Source: Planctomycetota bacterium (lineage in GTDB: Bacteria; Planctomycetota; UBA11346). From it: 64,000 nt of DNA. Positions 53,301 through 62,844 of the stretch are shown piece after piece (positions within the stretch are counted from its first letter, which is position 1; every line of letters begins with the position of its first letter). Below the pieces are notes generated by a model that ran no database searches, was not told where the DNA came from, and worked only from the letters and a program-made list of their open reading frames with translations. The stretch is from NCBI GenBank assembly GCA_016745075.1, contig JADGDD010000004.1:124001-188000 (forward strand). The letters run 5' to 3'. Position numbers and translations under genes: made by a program.

Positions 53301-56300
53301 CGTGGACAAGCGTAACAGTGTACATACCGGGTGTTGCTGTTGCCGTAATCGTCACATCACTATCCCGAAGCACTGTTGGTTGAGAAGAACTGGCAACACT
53401 AAGCGTAAGGTCAGTTACCACAGTTTCTAAATCGCTCACGCTCACATCAAAACTAATCGTTCCATTATCAAGCATGGTCTGGTCTGCGATCGTCATAAAT
53501 GTGGGCGCATCATTAACCGGCGTAATGGTTACAGTAAATGATTGGCTCCGTGGCACACCGCCATCTGGAGTAGCCGTAACCGTAATAACACACACTCCAT
53601 ATGCATCAGCAACTGGAGTAAGTGACAGCGTCCTGTCCAATCCCGTTCCGCTTAAACTTATAGCAGTATTTTCTATAAGCGACTCATCTGAAGATTGTAC
53701 TGTTAGAGTCACATTTTCATCACCAAGGGTCATCGCAACATCTGTTGCGGCACTATCCTCTGCTACAGTTATATCAGCAATCGGGTCAATGGCATCTATT
53801 ACTTTCATTGTAAACGAAGCAGTATAAGCCCGTGGTGTCGCGTCGTCATCACTTACTGTTACTTGCACACGAGCAATTCCTGAAGGACTTTCTGGCTGAT
53901 GCGTAAGCGCTAAATGAAATACACCAGGTGTTGCCGTTGGTGTGATAGTCAAATCACTATCACTGAAAATACCATCGGTCGTCGTCTCTGTAACCGTCAG
54001 AACTAAATTATCTGGAATGGTTTCAATGTCAGACGCTGTGATCAGTACTGATTCAAAAATAGTTCCGTGAAACATTGATAATTGAGAACTATAATACAGT
54101 TCATCACCATCAAATGAAAGAGAAAGTACTGGTTGGTCATTTTTTGATTCTACCACAACGGTAAAACTCGTTTGCGTTTGAAGTATGGCATCTGAAGCCG
54201 TTAACGTAATCGTACATGTGCCATAGGCATTCAAAACAGGATAAATGGTAACATATCGTGCTCCGCCACTACCTCGTACAATAATGCCACTATCTTGTAT
54301 TAAGCTTTGGTCTGATGAGCCTGCTGTTACCACAACGCCTTCTGGTCCCAGTTCTGCATCATCTACAACTATTTCTAGTTCCTCTTTTACGGTATCTTCA
54401 AAGAAAGACTGATCGGCTAAGTCTGTAATACTTGGTGCTGTATTAGCTTCTGCTGTTACCATTACGCTCGCCACATCACTACGCCCCAACAGCTGCACGG
54501 TTACTATATATGTACCAACCGTTTGCGCGTTAAATACACCTGCACTGTCTATACTATCACCGCCACTGACACTCCAAACAATACCCGTTTGATCTACGGC
54601 AGTGCCAAACTGGTCTAGGGCAACAGCATTAAAATCAAAGGTATTGCCTGCTTGTACGCTAAGCATACTGGGAACAATGGTCAGTTGATCCAACGTACGG
54701 ACAACAGAAACAGTTACGGTCGTCTGTGTTGCCAGTCCATCACTATCTGAAACAGCTACAGCAAAAACATATGTGCCATCACGATCAAATTGTACCTCTG
54801 TATTTTTTGCCGTGTTATTACCATTATTGGAAAATTGAACAATAGCCCCCAATGGTGCAGATTCTACAGACCAAGAATAATTGAGGAATTTTTCTGGATC
54901 CTCTCTATCACCAGCACGAACAGACAGCAATGTCTTATCACTGGTTACAGGACTTTCATTTGCCTGTGCAGCAGTTACAATAAAAGGAGCAGAGTTCTCT
55001 GCTTGCGTATACACAATTCGCAAACGAGGTCCTTCTGATCCACTCTCTTTAGATTGTGCATAAAAAGCACCTTGTATCAATTCGCTCACAATAAATCCAT
55101 TATTACTTGCCGTATCGGTCTGCCAGCCACGAATATGTTCTAAACCAAATTCATTAAAGAAAGCGCTGCGTTCACGACTCGAAGAAACGTCCTTATCAAG
55201 AACTCCTGAATAATCTAATTCAGCTAAAGATTGAGGGTTCATATCATTAGGACCAACCGCCCCATCTTCTTCCCAGGCTTCTATTCCATCCGATGTTTTC
55301 CAGGTCACATCATTTTCCACCCAGGGACGACGCATGGCATACACTTCTCCCTTCTGTAAACCAGATGCATTATACGTCACATTTACATTAATTGATGCTG
55401 TTATAATGGTGCTATCGGTAGGTACTCTGCCAGCTATATCCCATTGAACAAGAATACGACGTGGCGTATTACCAGAACCAACCTGTAGTAAATCCTCTTC
55501 ACCAAAATTTAATTCTCGATCATCTGATGAGGCGTCAATAAAGGTATCTGCAGATGCAGCAAGCGTAACAACCTGTGCTCCTGAGGGGTATATATACACT
55601 TCAATCTGTGCTTCATGCGTAGCACCAACAGAATCACGTGCAATAACGGTAATTTGATGAAGTCCCAAAGACAAGGTACCTGTACTGATATCATTACCTG
55701 TCCCAATCACACCATCCAGAGTTGAATACCAAGTATAATTATCGGATACAGATATAGCACCATCTTCATAGTCTACGGCACCAGCAGTAAAACGAACGGT
55801 CTCTTCTTCTGAGAAATAGGCACCTTCAACTGGGGTTGAAATACTTACAACCGGACTCTTATTAACAGTATCATTAACGGTAAATGAACGTGTGATTTTT
55901 AACACGCCCCCCTTACGGTCACTTACGGTACAACGAATAGTCTTTACCCCTGCCGCAGTTTGAAAAAGGTGTGAAATATTACTACTATCTGTCGTCGTAA
56001 AAGTAGCATCTCCTATATCCCAATAATAGGACAGTTCATCACCATCACTATCTACAGGGTTCTTCACAAACAAAAATACCTCACTATTGATATTCACGTC
56101 TGTAATGGACGTTCCGTTGATATCTGTAATAACAATACCATCGCTAACTGGCGCGGTATTATCTGGAAATGCACCGCGATACACAACAACATCGACAGAA
56201 GCTGGAACCGTATCACGATGAATAGCAATAGGCGTTACCCATATGGCATTATCTGGGTTTTCAGAGTTCTGAAACTCGAGTAATTTATCCCAATATTCAT

Positions 56301-58221
56301 CGCCATCTTTATGTACATTTGGTACATTATCCCAATCAAACAATAAATATCCATCATCAGAATCCAATGAATTAAAGGTTTTACCAATCTCTAAACAGAG
56401 ATCGTCTTTCCCATCTGTAACATCCCCATCAACCATATCCGTTAAAGAACCGTTTTCCCATGCCTTTGACTTTTCTTTATAAAAACCGTGATTACGGATA
56501 AGACTCACTCCATTATTCACACCGGAATACTTTGTTGCCGTTTCATCTGTATAGTTTTGTCTAAATTCAACATACATATTCAGTGCTTTACGTGCAGAAT
56601 TTCGTGAAACTCCAAATATTCTATTGCTATCTGGCTCATCATCAATAAGACGTTTCATCCGTAAAGCGTAACGTTGACCAAGAATTTTTTCACCTTGGTC
56701 ATGCGCAAAAATGGTATAGGTACCTCCTTGGTCGCCAAGGTCATAGACATGCTCATCTGCATCTAACCAACCAAGGTAAAGTTTGCGAAATACATTATAA
56801 TGGCCACGAATATCTGTCACCACATTACCCATCACATCATAGTCATCCCCGTATTCCGTATCAACAAACTTCAATTTTGTGTCACTCCATGAATAAGAAC
56901 TAGCATGACCCAACCCCATGTTATGGCCAATCTCATGAGCAAATACAGCAAAATCATAACGACCATTCAAGCCAATAGGGAAGCCTGAAATGCCTGCATA
57001 ACTTAATCCAGTTATTTTTGGCCACAACACCGCATATTCATCATAATTATCGGGATTATAATCATACTCAGGATTTTTCGCATCATACGACGCGAGCATA
57101 CCACTGAGGTCTGACATAATATCAACACGCGTTGTTGGTCCTGGTGGCGGCAATGGTGTTTCCAGTCCTGTTTTTACATTATAATCCGCTTTATTCCGAG
57201 GCAGGGTTAATACGGGTGGAACCACAACAACTTCAGAAATGCCACGAACACCATTTGATGCCTCTTGCCAATAAATATTTAATTTTTCTAAACTACTTTT
57301 AATAGCAGCTACACCATTCCCATTATCTTCACCATTATTATCGGCAGGATCAGAGTCCGCTGCATCATCAGCAAATCGAACACGAACAACCAGTACGCGT
57401 GAGTCTCCTTCGTGCGCTCCCATCCCGATAAGAGAAGAGGATGGTTCTGCTAAAACGGCACTATCAGCAGAGGCTACCAGCTCCGACACAAGGAAATCAT
57501 CAGCCAAGGCAAAACCCTGCAATGACACATCTCTGTTTACCTGAGCACTATGCTCCTCTTCTGTAGCAAAATGCGCTCGATATTCTACACCATCAACAAT
57601 TGCCTGATATCCATCCGAACAACCATTGGAACCACAGGCATGTGTTTTTACTACATCTCCAGAACCAATAAAAGGTTGTTCTGCATATTGTTGAAATGCT
57701 TCTGGCAATACTTCCACAAAAGTACGGTCTTCTTGTGCAATACGTAAGGCTTGTTGTGGGTTGTTGAACATCAACGAGCGCAGCGCTATTTGCCGCTCTT
57801 GAGTAGCATGACCTAATGCATTTTTTGCAGCAATGGATTGGTCCGCCACCCAAGCAGCATGAGCAGCACGCCATTGTGAAACAGCAACAGGCACATCAAC
57901 AAGGCTCGCCGCCATGCCTGCATCCCTATCCATCACATGTTTTTTCGTATGCACATGTTTACAGGAAGTATCTATGCATACATCCTCACTCTTTTCAGCA
58001 TGCACGTCTGAATGGAAATTATCGCTATGACTTTCCTGTTGCGACTTAAACACAAAAAGCTTCTCTATCTGTGCTCCGGATGCCTTTGACGTGATAAGCT
58101 CATCCTCCACAACAACATGAGAACTCTCTTCTGTTATGTTATTTTTTTCACCCCAATTCATTAAGATACCACTCAATGACAAACATGTTATAGCTCCTAG
58201 CGCAACATATTTTATGTGCAT
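50368..58221 (-). CDS. Giant secreted metalloprotease with PKD, DNRLRE and tandem cadherin-like repeats
   Basis: ATG 58221 is preferred (GGGAG 7 nt upstream). The 2617-residue protein has a signal-anchor-like N-terminus (YVALGAITCLSLSGIL), a propeptide-like region and a metzincin/M11 gametolysin-like catalytic domain with HEIGHNMGLGH (about residue 428) and the Met-turn YDVMG. Next come a PKD domain, a DNRLRE domain (ADTFIDASSDDRELNFGEEDLLQVG) and about a dozen cadherin/VCBS-type repeats, many opening NDAP.I..G..VSMSEDGNP.AWVAP and containing DG(T/N)D.F.....DG. The repeats make a long fibre. The protein probably acts at the surface or outside as protease or adhesin. No sorting signal was recognised at the C-terminus. 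Confidence 0.88.
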   Translation of the reverse strand: MHIKYVALGAITCLSLSGILMNWGEKNNITEESSHVVVEDELITSKASGAQIEKLFVFKSQQESHSDNFHSDVHAEKSEDVCIDTSCKHVHTKKHVMDRDAGMAASLVDVPVAVSQWRAAHAAWVADQSIAAKNALGHATQERQIALRSLMFNNPQQALRIAQEDRTFVEVLPEAFQQYAEQPFIGSGDVVKTHACGSNGCSDGYQAIVDGVEYRAHFATEEEHSAQVNRDVSLQGFALADDFLVSELVASADSAVLAEPSSSLIGMGAHEGDSRVLVVRVRFADDAADSDPADNNGEDNGNGVAAIKSSLEKLNIYWQEASNGVRGISEVVVVPPVLTLPRNKADYNVKTGLETPLPPPGPTTRVDIMSDLSGMLASYDAKNPEYDYNPDNYDEYAVLWPKITGLSYAGISGFPIGLNGRYDFAVFAHEIGHNMGLGHASSYSWSDTKLKFVDTEYGDDYDVMGNVVTDIRGHYNVFRKLYLGWLDADEHVYDLGDQGGTYTIFAHDQGEKILGQRYALRMKRLIDDEPDSNRIFGVSRNSARKALNMYVEFRQNYTDETATKYSGVNNGVSLIRNHGFYKEKSKAWENGSLTDMVDGDVTDGKDDLCLEIGKTFNSLDSDDGYLLFDWDNVPNVHKDGDEYWDKLLEFQNSENPDNAIWVTPIAIHRDTVPASVDVVVYRGAFPDNTAPVSDGIVITDINGTSITDVNINSEVFLFVKNPVDSDGDELSYYWDIGDATFTTTDSSNISHLFQTAAGVKTIRCTVSDRKGGVLKITRSFTVNDTVNKSPVVSISTPVEGAYFSEEETVRFTAGAVDYEDGAISVSDNYTWYSTLDGVIGTGNDISTGTLSLGLHQITVIARDSVGATHEAQIEVYIYPSGAQVVTLAASADTFIDASSDDRELNFGEEDLLQVGSGNTPRRILVQWDIAGRVPTDSTIITASINVNVTYNASGLQKGEVYAMRRPWVENDVTWKTSDGIEAWEEDGAVGPNDMNPQSLAELDYSGVLDKDVSSSRERSAFFNEFGLEHIRGWQTDTASNNGFIVSELIQGAFYAQSKESGSEGPRLRIVYTQAENSAPFIVTAAQANESPVTSDKTLLSVRAGDREDPEKFLNYSWSVESAPLGAIVQFSNNGNNTAKNTEVQFDRDGTYVFAVAVSDSDGLATQTTVTVSVVRTLDQLTIVPSMLSVQAGNTFDFNAVALDQFGTAVDQTGIVWSVSGGDSIDSAGVFNAQTVGTYIVTVQLLGRSDVASVMVTAEANTAPSITDLADQSFFEDTVKEELEIVVDDAELGPEGVVVTAGSSDQSLIQDSGIIVRGSGGARYVTIYPVLNAYGTCTITLTASDAILQTQTSFTVVVESKNDQPVLSLSFDGDELYYSSQLSMFHGTIFESVLITASDIETIPDNLVLTVTETTTDGIFSDSDLTITPTATPGVFHLALTHQPESPSGIARVQVTVSDDDATPRAYTASFTMKVIDAIDPIADITVAEDSAATDVAMTLGDENVTLTVQSSDESLIENTAISLSGTGLDRTLSLTPVADAYGVCVITVTATPDGGVPRSQSFTVTITPVNDAPTFMTIADQTMLDNGTISFDVSVSDLETVVTDLTLSVASSSQPTVLRDSDVTITATATPGMYTVTLVHDSDVLTLGATTIGLTLTDDDAAALSTTEYFVVEVLPLIVAVGNKTTAEDIALNNVPITVVDGAVTLVARSSDQSLISDGNISITGDTSSRLLSLIPETNAYGVCTITVTATTGDGLTTSSIQFTVTVQARNDAPFIGGTTTVSMSEDGSPLAWVAPALLGTDPDMNQQLSWHVSASPSHGSARFINMYNASSLVYTPQQDWYGTDRFTILLSDGVGGSSNAEITVTVMAVDDAPSVQDQTISTREDEAVAFVLAANDIDSTITSYVMSDPAHGILVGTPPNLEFVPTENWFGTDSFTYTASSAGKTSAVATVSIHASVKNDAPVITQGASVSVTLSEDSNPLAWVAPVLSATDEEGDAFRWAINQSPTQGSATLGSATDTSTLQYVPYPNADGTDVFIVQVSDIHGARSTVEVRVILESVNDKPTVVDQHISVEEDDVLSIVLVGEDVDGDTLHYNTSAPKYGVLSGTAPNFVYTPSLNFSGTDVFTFTVSDGQLVSEEGTINMTITALNDAPIIAQGDALSVTMSEDGNPVAWVAPALHASDADNDSLTWSLVTMPIYGSAVLPTPTDITTLVYAPPVNWSGNDSFVVEVSDGQGASDRVTLQVTVENVNDRPIPTDQSLIVAEDVSLAILLSGIDEEGAALSYTHTHPSHGILTGTVPNLLYTPNANFNGTDTFTFTVNDGAATSADGIITVSVMAHNDAPLIHQGDSISVTMSEDSNPIAWTTPVLTASDVDGDNVLWSVTQSPSHGQASFTSAQDGRSLVYIPSADFNGVDQLIITASDGNGGTDQVTCTITVNAVADGLGLPELSLSNVLEDQPIGMLIGMVSSANPDGYATVSYSLTGNGADDNSFMLEGARLSSAIVFDFEEKSHYTIELQATDGIDQTVTTQVHITITDVQYPIDVAEIRAPISVSGGTGHYTITINGVARGNTSSITLSHSGDGESTYKIQAIDSATRLTQSTIITVDEVKILPDLAN

Positions 58222-58273
58222 GCCGAGACTCCCTTTCCACCACACAGTAGAATTACAGCTACTGTAACCAGAT

Positions 58274-58304
58274 TATATTAGAGAACCTACGGTCCTCTAA
58301 TATA
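58274..58304. promoter_or_regulatory. Perfect 10-bp inverted repeat upstream of the giant protease gene
   Basis: TATATTAGAG at 58274-58283 pairs exactly with CTCTAATATA at 58295-58304, with 11 nt between. It lies about 53 bp before the ATG of the giant gene, in its leader or promoter. It could be an operator or a hairpin in the 5' UTR; it has no T tract on either side. Confidence 0.5.
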
Positions 58305-58415
58305 AGAGACAAAGCTAAACTAAAACTTGGGACAGTTTTTTTTGATAGCCTTTTCGGTCTATTTTACAAAGGCACTACAGACGGCCAACGGCCGAATTTT
58401 GTATCACAAGAAATG

Positions 58416-59990
58416 CTATCTTTTACTCAAGGCCAGTATCATTGGATTAAATGATAACTTACCTGCGGCTATTTCTTTCGGACCAAAAAGTGCCATGTGT
58501 TTTACGATCAAACTGTCCGTTTCATCTATCATACCTTCACGCTCGACATCACCATCTTGCAATGTCCATGTTATTTCCTGAACAATGGGGTTGAATTCGT
58601 CGTCAAATTCAGGGTCAAACACCATGGATTTACGATACACAGCAGTCTGCCCCTTATGATCTTCGACTGCAACAGATAATATGATTTTTTGTTTTTGTTT
58701 GAGAAAGATAGAAATACTCAATTCAGATTCACATACGATCAAAGAACGGTCTGCTAATTCTACACTCTTCTGTTCCACTTCAATAAATAACGCAGGAGCT
58801 TTCTTATATCCCCATGTATTTTTAATCCGAAAACGGCCTCTCATTGGACCAGATACGACAATATCCATGCCAGTAACTCCACATCGAGCCACCATGTGTG
58901 CTCCATAAGTTAATACAGCAGAACGATCTATCCCCTTTTGCTCACGAATGACATACCCTGTACCGTCATCATCAGGGTCCAGTTTCTTCATATCCCATGG
59001 GAAAGTCCAATTATTCTGTTGAGATGGTATTTCAAACCTTCTTTCTGGAATAACAACATCTTGCTGCAAAATGATATTCTCTACAGTCGCCTTTGCTATA
59101 ACAACAGCTTCACCTGTTTTATTATCCTTCTGTTGTCCAATTAATTTGGATTGAGACCCTTCTATACTAATCTCAGTCTGTACACCCCGCTGAAAACCGA
59201 TGGCATGCACATCTTCCGGTAAACCCCAAACCAAAACATATATCAAAAGACTAGTGATAAAGCCAAGTCCAAGCCTCAATAAACTAAACGGAGAACCACC
59301 GCTAACAACATGTTGCTGTATCGGCAACGATGATGCCTGCAAACGCCTCAATAACAAACAGAGTGCTGCCACTGACAACGTTCGACCAACACGTTTTCTC
59401 AACTGCTGCAAAGAACGTTGTGTGCGTTTTCGGGCACTGGCCTCTGTACAGCCCAATTCAGTTGCAATAGCGGCGTACTCATACCCCTTAATAAAGCGTA
59501 GTTCTAATACGGCTCTATATTTTTCATGCAATGCCTTCATAGCATTCTGTACCAATTGTAATTCCTCAGTATGCTCCAGCGAATCTAATTGATCGAAGGC
59601 TTCCTCTTGTGGGTGTAATTCATGAAAATATGTATGCTGACGTGTTCGTACTCGCTCCTTTTTGCATACATTTAAAGCATGAGTTACCACAACACGTTTT
59701 AACCAAGCATAGGCCTGTCGGTCTGTTTCTGCATGACAAGTAGACGCCACCTCACGAATACGCAGCAAACAATCCTGTATAACATCTTCCGCAAGGTCCT
59801 CTCGCCCGACAATCACATATGCCAATCGAAAAAAAAACGCATGAAAACGTATAGTTAAGGCAGTAAGTGCCTCGTCCCCCGTGTTCTGTATACCTCCAGA
59901 AACGCTCATTGAAGAAGCCCTGGCGATACGTGCCAACAATTCTACAATCTCCGTTTCCGAACCATTTGATCTCGACACAAGAGCTGCCAT
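58416..59990 (-). CDS. Membrane-anchored ECF sigma factor with unrecognised C-terminal domain
   Basis: 524 residues from ATG 59990; no clear ribosome-binding site precedes it, and MSVSGG (59909) is an alternative. Sigma region 2 is at about 43-120 (VIVGREDLAEDVIQDCLL, AWLKRVVV) and region 4 at about 145-205 (LELRFIKGYEYAAIATELGC). It is followed by the hydrophobic stretch LSVAALCLLLRRLQASS, a transmembrane helix at about 238-257 and a C-terminal part of ~265 residues with beta-rich pattern (WTFPWDMKKLDPDDDGTG, KIILSVAVEDHKGQTAVY) that I do not recognise. It is the fourth intact member of the same architecture in this window and lies immediately upstream of the giant protease gene on the same strand, so it may control it. 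Confidence 0.82.
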   Translation of the reverse strand: MAALVSRSNGSETEIVELLARIARASSMSVSGGIQNTGDEALTALTIRFHAFFFRLAYVIVGREDLAEDVIQDCLLRIREVASTCHAETDRQAYAWLKRVVVTHALNVCKKERVRTRQHTYFHELHPQEEAFDQLDSLEHTEELQLVQNAMKALHEKYRAVLELRFIKGYEYAAIATELGCTEASARKRTQRSLQQLRKRVGRTLSVAALCLLLRRLQASSLPIQQHVVSGGSPFSLLRLGLGFITSLLIYVLVWGLPEDVHAIGFQRGVQTEISIEGSQSKLIGQQKDNKTGEAVVIAKATVENIILQQDVVIPERRFEIPSQQNNWTFPWDMKKLDPDDDGTGYVIREQKGIDRSAVLTYGAHMVARCGVTGMDIVVSGPMRGRFRIKNTWGYKKAPALFIEVEQKSVELADRSLIVCESELSISIFLKQKQKIILSVAVEDHKGQTAVYRKSMVFDPEFDDEFNPIVQEITWTLQDGDVEREGMIDETDSLIVKHMALFGPKEIAAGKLSFNPMILALSKR

Positions 59991-60179
59991 ACAGATGTAT
60001 ACACATCAGTATCCACAAATGAACACTCTTTAAAAATCGCCGTTTACTCAACAACAAACGATTCATCAACTTCCAAATCACCATTCATATAGAAACAACA
60101 ACATGGATGCCTGCACAGTGTATAAGTCACCACTGACTATCAGCTTGGCAAATACAAATGACTGGTAAGCTCTCTTTTT

Positions 60180-61193
60180 ATGGAGTATGAAGACCATAGT
60201 AGCACCGGTACCAGTAGCTCTACGCTTCGGCGGCGCATTCTTATGCAGGGCCGTCCATGGCAGCTCATTAGTATTGCCGTTAGCTCTACAATTTTATTAA
60301 GCTGTTTCTCTAGTTACCTCTTTTATGGAGAACTTCACTACGAGTTCCCTATAAGTGGCACCGCCATCTCTTTACTCATTTCTTATGTCATGCTCGTTTC
60401 CTTTATTAGCTACCGAGATGCTCTACAAAAAGAAATCGATGAGCGTATTAAAGCACAGCAGAAGCTCGCGCAACAAGCTGAGTTACTGAATCAAATGAAT
60501 GCGGATAAAGACCGTTTCTTCTCGATTATATCACATGACCTTCGCTCTCCACTGGCGGTCATCCTTGGCGTATCCAACATTCTTGAAAACGAAGCGCTCG
60601 ATAGCACACCGGGAGAAGTCCTTAATTATGCAAGTCGTATTGCTAAAGGTGCTCAAAACCTCAACAATCTCTTAGAAAACCTTCTGCAATGGTCACGCTT
60701 ACAGTCAGGGACCATACAATACCAACCACAATCTATAGATCTGAGCGCCACTATTGATGAACGCATAGATTTACTCATGCCACAGGCTGACGACAAAAAC
60801 ATTCAGATCACAAGTCGCTATAATCATCTTAAAAGCGAGGCACATGCAGACCCGGATATGATCGGATCGCTACTGCACAACTTATTGTCCAACGCGATTA
60901 AATTCTCGAAAGAAGAGAATTCCATTACCATTGCTACTCACCTACAAGATCAACGTATCCATATCAGTGTATCTGATACTGGAATTGGTTTAAGCCATGA
61001 GGCTCAATATAAACTCTTTGATCTGGACACACAACACACGCAAGGCACCGATGGAGAATCTGGTTCCGGCTTAGGACTCATCCTTTGCCAACAATTTGCT
61101 CAACATCACGGCAGTGACATAACAGTAAGCAGTGCCGTAGACCAAGGATCTACCTTTACTTTCTCGATTCCTGTCTCAGAACCGACGGACTAG
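60180..61193 (+). CDS. Sensor histidine kinase
   Basis: 337 residues with two transmembrane helices (about 27-49 and 60-80; LISIAVSSTILLSCFSSYLF and GTAISLLISYVMLVSFI) separated by a very short loop, a coiled-coil linker (KEIDERIKAQQKLAQQAELLNQM), HisKA with the H-box FFSIISHDLRSPLAV, and HATPase motifs NLLSNAIKFS, DTGIGLS and GSGLGLILC. With so small an external part, it probably senses within the membrane or inside. No response regulator gene is in the neighbourhood. No strong ribosome-binding site precedes the ATG. Its end overlaps the convergent cytochrome gene by 38 bp. Confidence 0.92.
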   Translation: MEYEDHSSTGTSSSTLRRRILMQGRPWQLISIAVSSTILLSCFSSYLFYGELHYEFPISGTAISLLISYVMLVSFISYRDALQKEIDERIKAQQKLAQQAELLNQMNADKDRFFSIISHDLRSPLAVILGVSNILENEALDSTPGEVLNYASRIAKGAQNLNNLLENLLQWSRLQSGTIQYQPQSIDLSATIDERIDLLMPQADDKNIQITSRYNHLKSEAHADPDMIGSLLHNLLSNAIKFSKEENSITIATHLQDQRIHISVSDTGIGLSHEAQYKLFDLDTQHTQGTDGESGSGLGLILCQQFAQHHGSDITVSSAVDQGSTFTFSIPVSEPTD

Positions 61194-62844
61194 CTTTTAT
61201 ACAATTTGGCCGAATGTGTTTCAGCGATTCTTGAAAATCGTCGTAAATCACATCTTTTTTATGATGGCACAACAGACAACGACCAACCTGTACAATTCGC
61301 CGTTGGTCTCCTTCTGAAAGCGGAAATGCATGCTCACGAGTACTGCCACCAGCACGTCGCTCATCGCCAGGAAAAGAACACCACGCATCAAGTGGCAATC
61401 CATCATCTGCGAGAGCGTATTCTGAACGAAACTGCGGTAGACCTGCACCTGTCCAACTCAGCGTTCCACGCCCTGCGCCAATAGCCAAGGAACTCTGGTG
61501 GCAACTTTCACAAGAACGAGCTTCTTTTTGAATAGTATGCGGAACCACCGGCGCATACAAACGATGACGCGTAAGATCCTCGTTTTCTTTTTTCAGGGAC
61601 ATAATCATACCCGGAGCAAAACAAGTAATCTGATTATGAAATACCCCAAGTACAGGCGGATCTGCTAAATAATCAGCGCGTAATTCTTGCCAACGTCCGC
61701 CTTTTTGTTCGGTATGGCACCCAATGCATTGCGTAGTCCATGTGCTATGACAAGCAATGCAACGCACCCGTTCATGCCCAAGTTGCGTGCACGCAGAACT
61801 TGGTGCAGACAGCGTATGCATTTTCCCGGTATTCTTACTACGCATCATCCATGCAGAGTCTCCATCCTTTTTTCGCATGACATTGCCCAGAGGCCTGCCC
61901 GTTTCTTGCTTGCGTGCAAAATCAAAAGTCTGTGCGTTTTCATACCGTAAACGTCGGATTAAAACAAATAAAGGTGAAGCCTCAAAATCATTTACGCTTG
62001 CTGTCTGTTTATCATTCGGTAGATGACAGTCTTGGCAGCTTATGTGCACCTGCTCTTCCTGATGGTCCACTCGTTCACCATTACCCATCACATCTTCTGA
62101 GTCATGGCAATCACTACAGCTCATACCAAGACCGTGATGCACGTCTGCTTGCTGTTGTTGACAGACACGCCCATCCTCCAAGACACGGGTCTCTGACGTT
62201 TTATTTTGGGGGGATAAGCATTCTTGCCACCCGCTGTATTGTAGACTAATTCTACCAGAACGAGCATGGCACCCAAAACAATGGTCATCACGCACGTCTG
62301 CGGTAACACTTGGGTGGACCTGTCCTCGTTGGTCTGCTGCTGCATAACCAGCGTGACAAGCAGCACAGCCACCACCACGTGAGAGTTCATGAACGGGCTC
62401 TGGCTTCTCTTTGCGTTTACTCAGATGGCAATTCCAACAGAGTTGCTTCATGTGCGTATCTGCGGGGCTGTCACCGAGCGCATCTAAGCCATCATGACTA
62501 CATAAATCTTTTTGTTCGCCAAAGACCCAGCGCTCAACGGAAACAATGCCACGTGCATCGTTCATCAAGGAGTGCTGTACATTATTCACCTCATCCGCAT
62601 GACATAGTCCACAGCTACGTGCTACCGTGTCCATATTTCCGGGAACAGCTTCCATATCCTGATGCGCGGCTTTTTTTTCTTTTTGAGTCGCATCACCAAA
62701 ATGACACAACACACAGGCAACAGCCTGATGGGCGATATCATTTTGTATGCGTTCGCTATGACAGCTAGTGCACGATGACTCAGCCGTATGGATAACACCA
62801 AGGATCAATAAACAACAGCACAGGCTAACACCCTTCATCAGCAT
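61156..62844 (-). CDS. Multiheme c-type cytochrome with 12 CxxCH sites
   Basis: Start at ATG 62844 inside the end of the upstream gene (62838 is the alternative), giving a signal peptide VSLCCCLLILGVIHTAES. The 562-residue protein has twelve CxxCH heme sites: CTSCH, CVLCH, CGLCH, CWNCH, CAACH, CFGCH, CSDCH, CQDCH, CIACH, CIGCH, CESCH and CLLCH. Many extra histidines can act as distal ligands. It should be a periplasmic electron-transfer protein or reductase. Its operon position with a rhodanese-like protein and a YeeE/YedE transporter points to sulfur compounds such as thiosulfate, tetrathionate or polysulfide. I do not recognise a specific reductase family. Confidence 0.88.
   Translation of the reverse strand: MLMKGVSLCCCLLILGVIHTAESSCTSCHSERIQNDIAHQAVACVLCHFGDATQKEKKAAHQDMEAVPGNMDTVARSCGLCHADEVNNVQHSLMNDARGIVSVERWVFGEQKDLCSHDGLDALGDSPADTHMKQLCWNCHLSKRKEKPEPVHELSRGGGCAACHAGYAAADQRGQVHPSVTADVRDDHCFGCHARSGRISLQYSGWQECLSPQNKTSETRVLEDGRVCQQQQADVHHGLGMSCSDCHDSEDVMGNGERVDHQEEQVHISCQDCHLPNDKQTASVNDFEASPLFVLIRRLRYENAQTFDFARKQETGRPLGNVMRKKDGDSAWMMRSKNTGKMHTLSAPSSACTQLGHERVRCIACHSTWTTQCIGCHTEQKGGRWQELRADYLADPPVLGVFHNQITCFAPGMIMSLKKENEDLTRHRLYAPVVPHTIQKEARSCESCHQSSLAIGAGRGTLSWTGAGLPQFRSEYALADDGLPLDAWCSFPGDERRAGGSTREHAFPLSEGDQRRIVQVGRCLLCHHKKDVIYDDFQESLKHIRPNCIKASPSVLRQESRK

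Noticed and set aside
50900-53500. Regularly repeated DNA that could suggest a CRISPR or satellite array
   Set aside because: The repeats are in frame, about 300 bp or more apart and diverged; they encode cadherin-like protein repeats of the giant protease.
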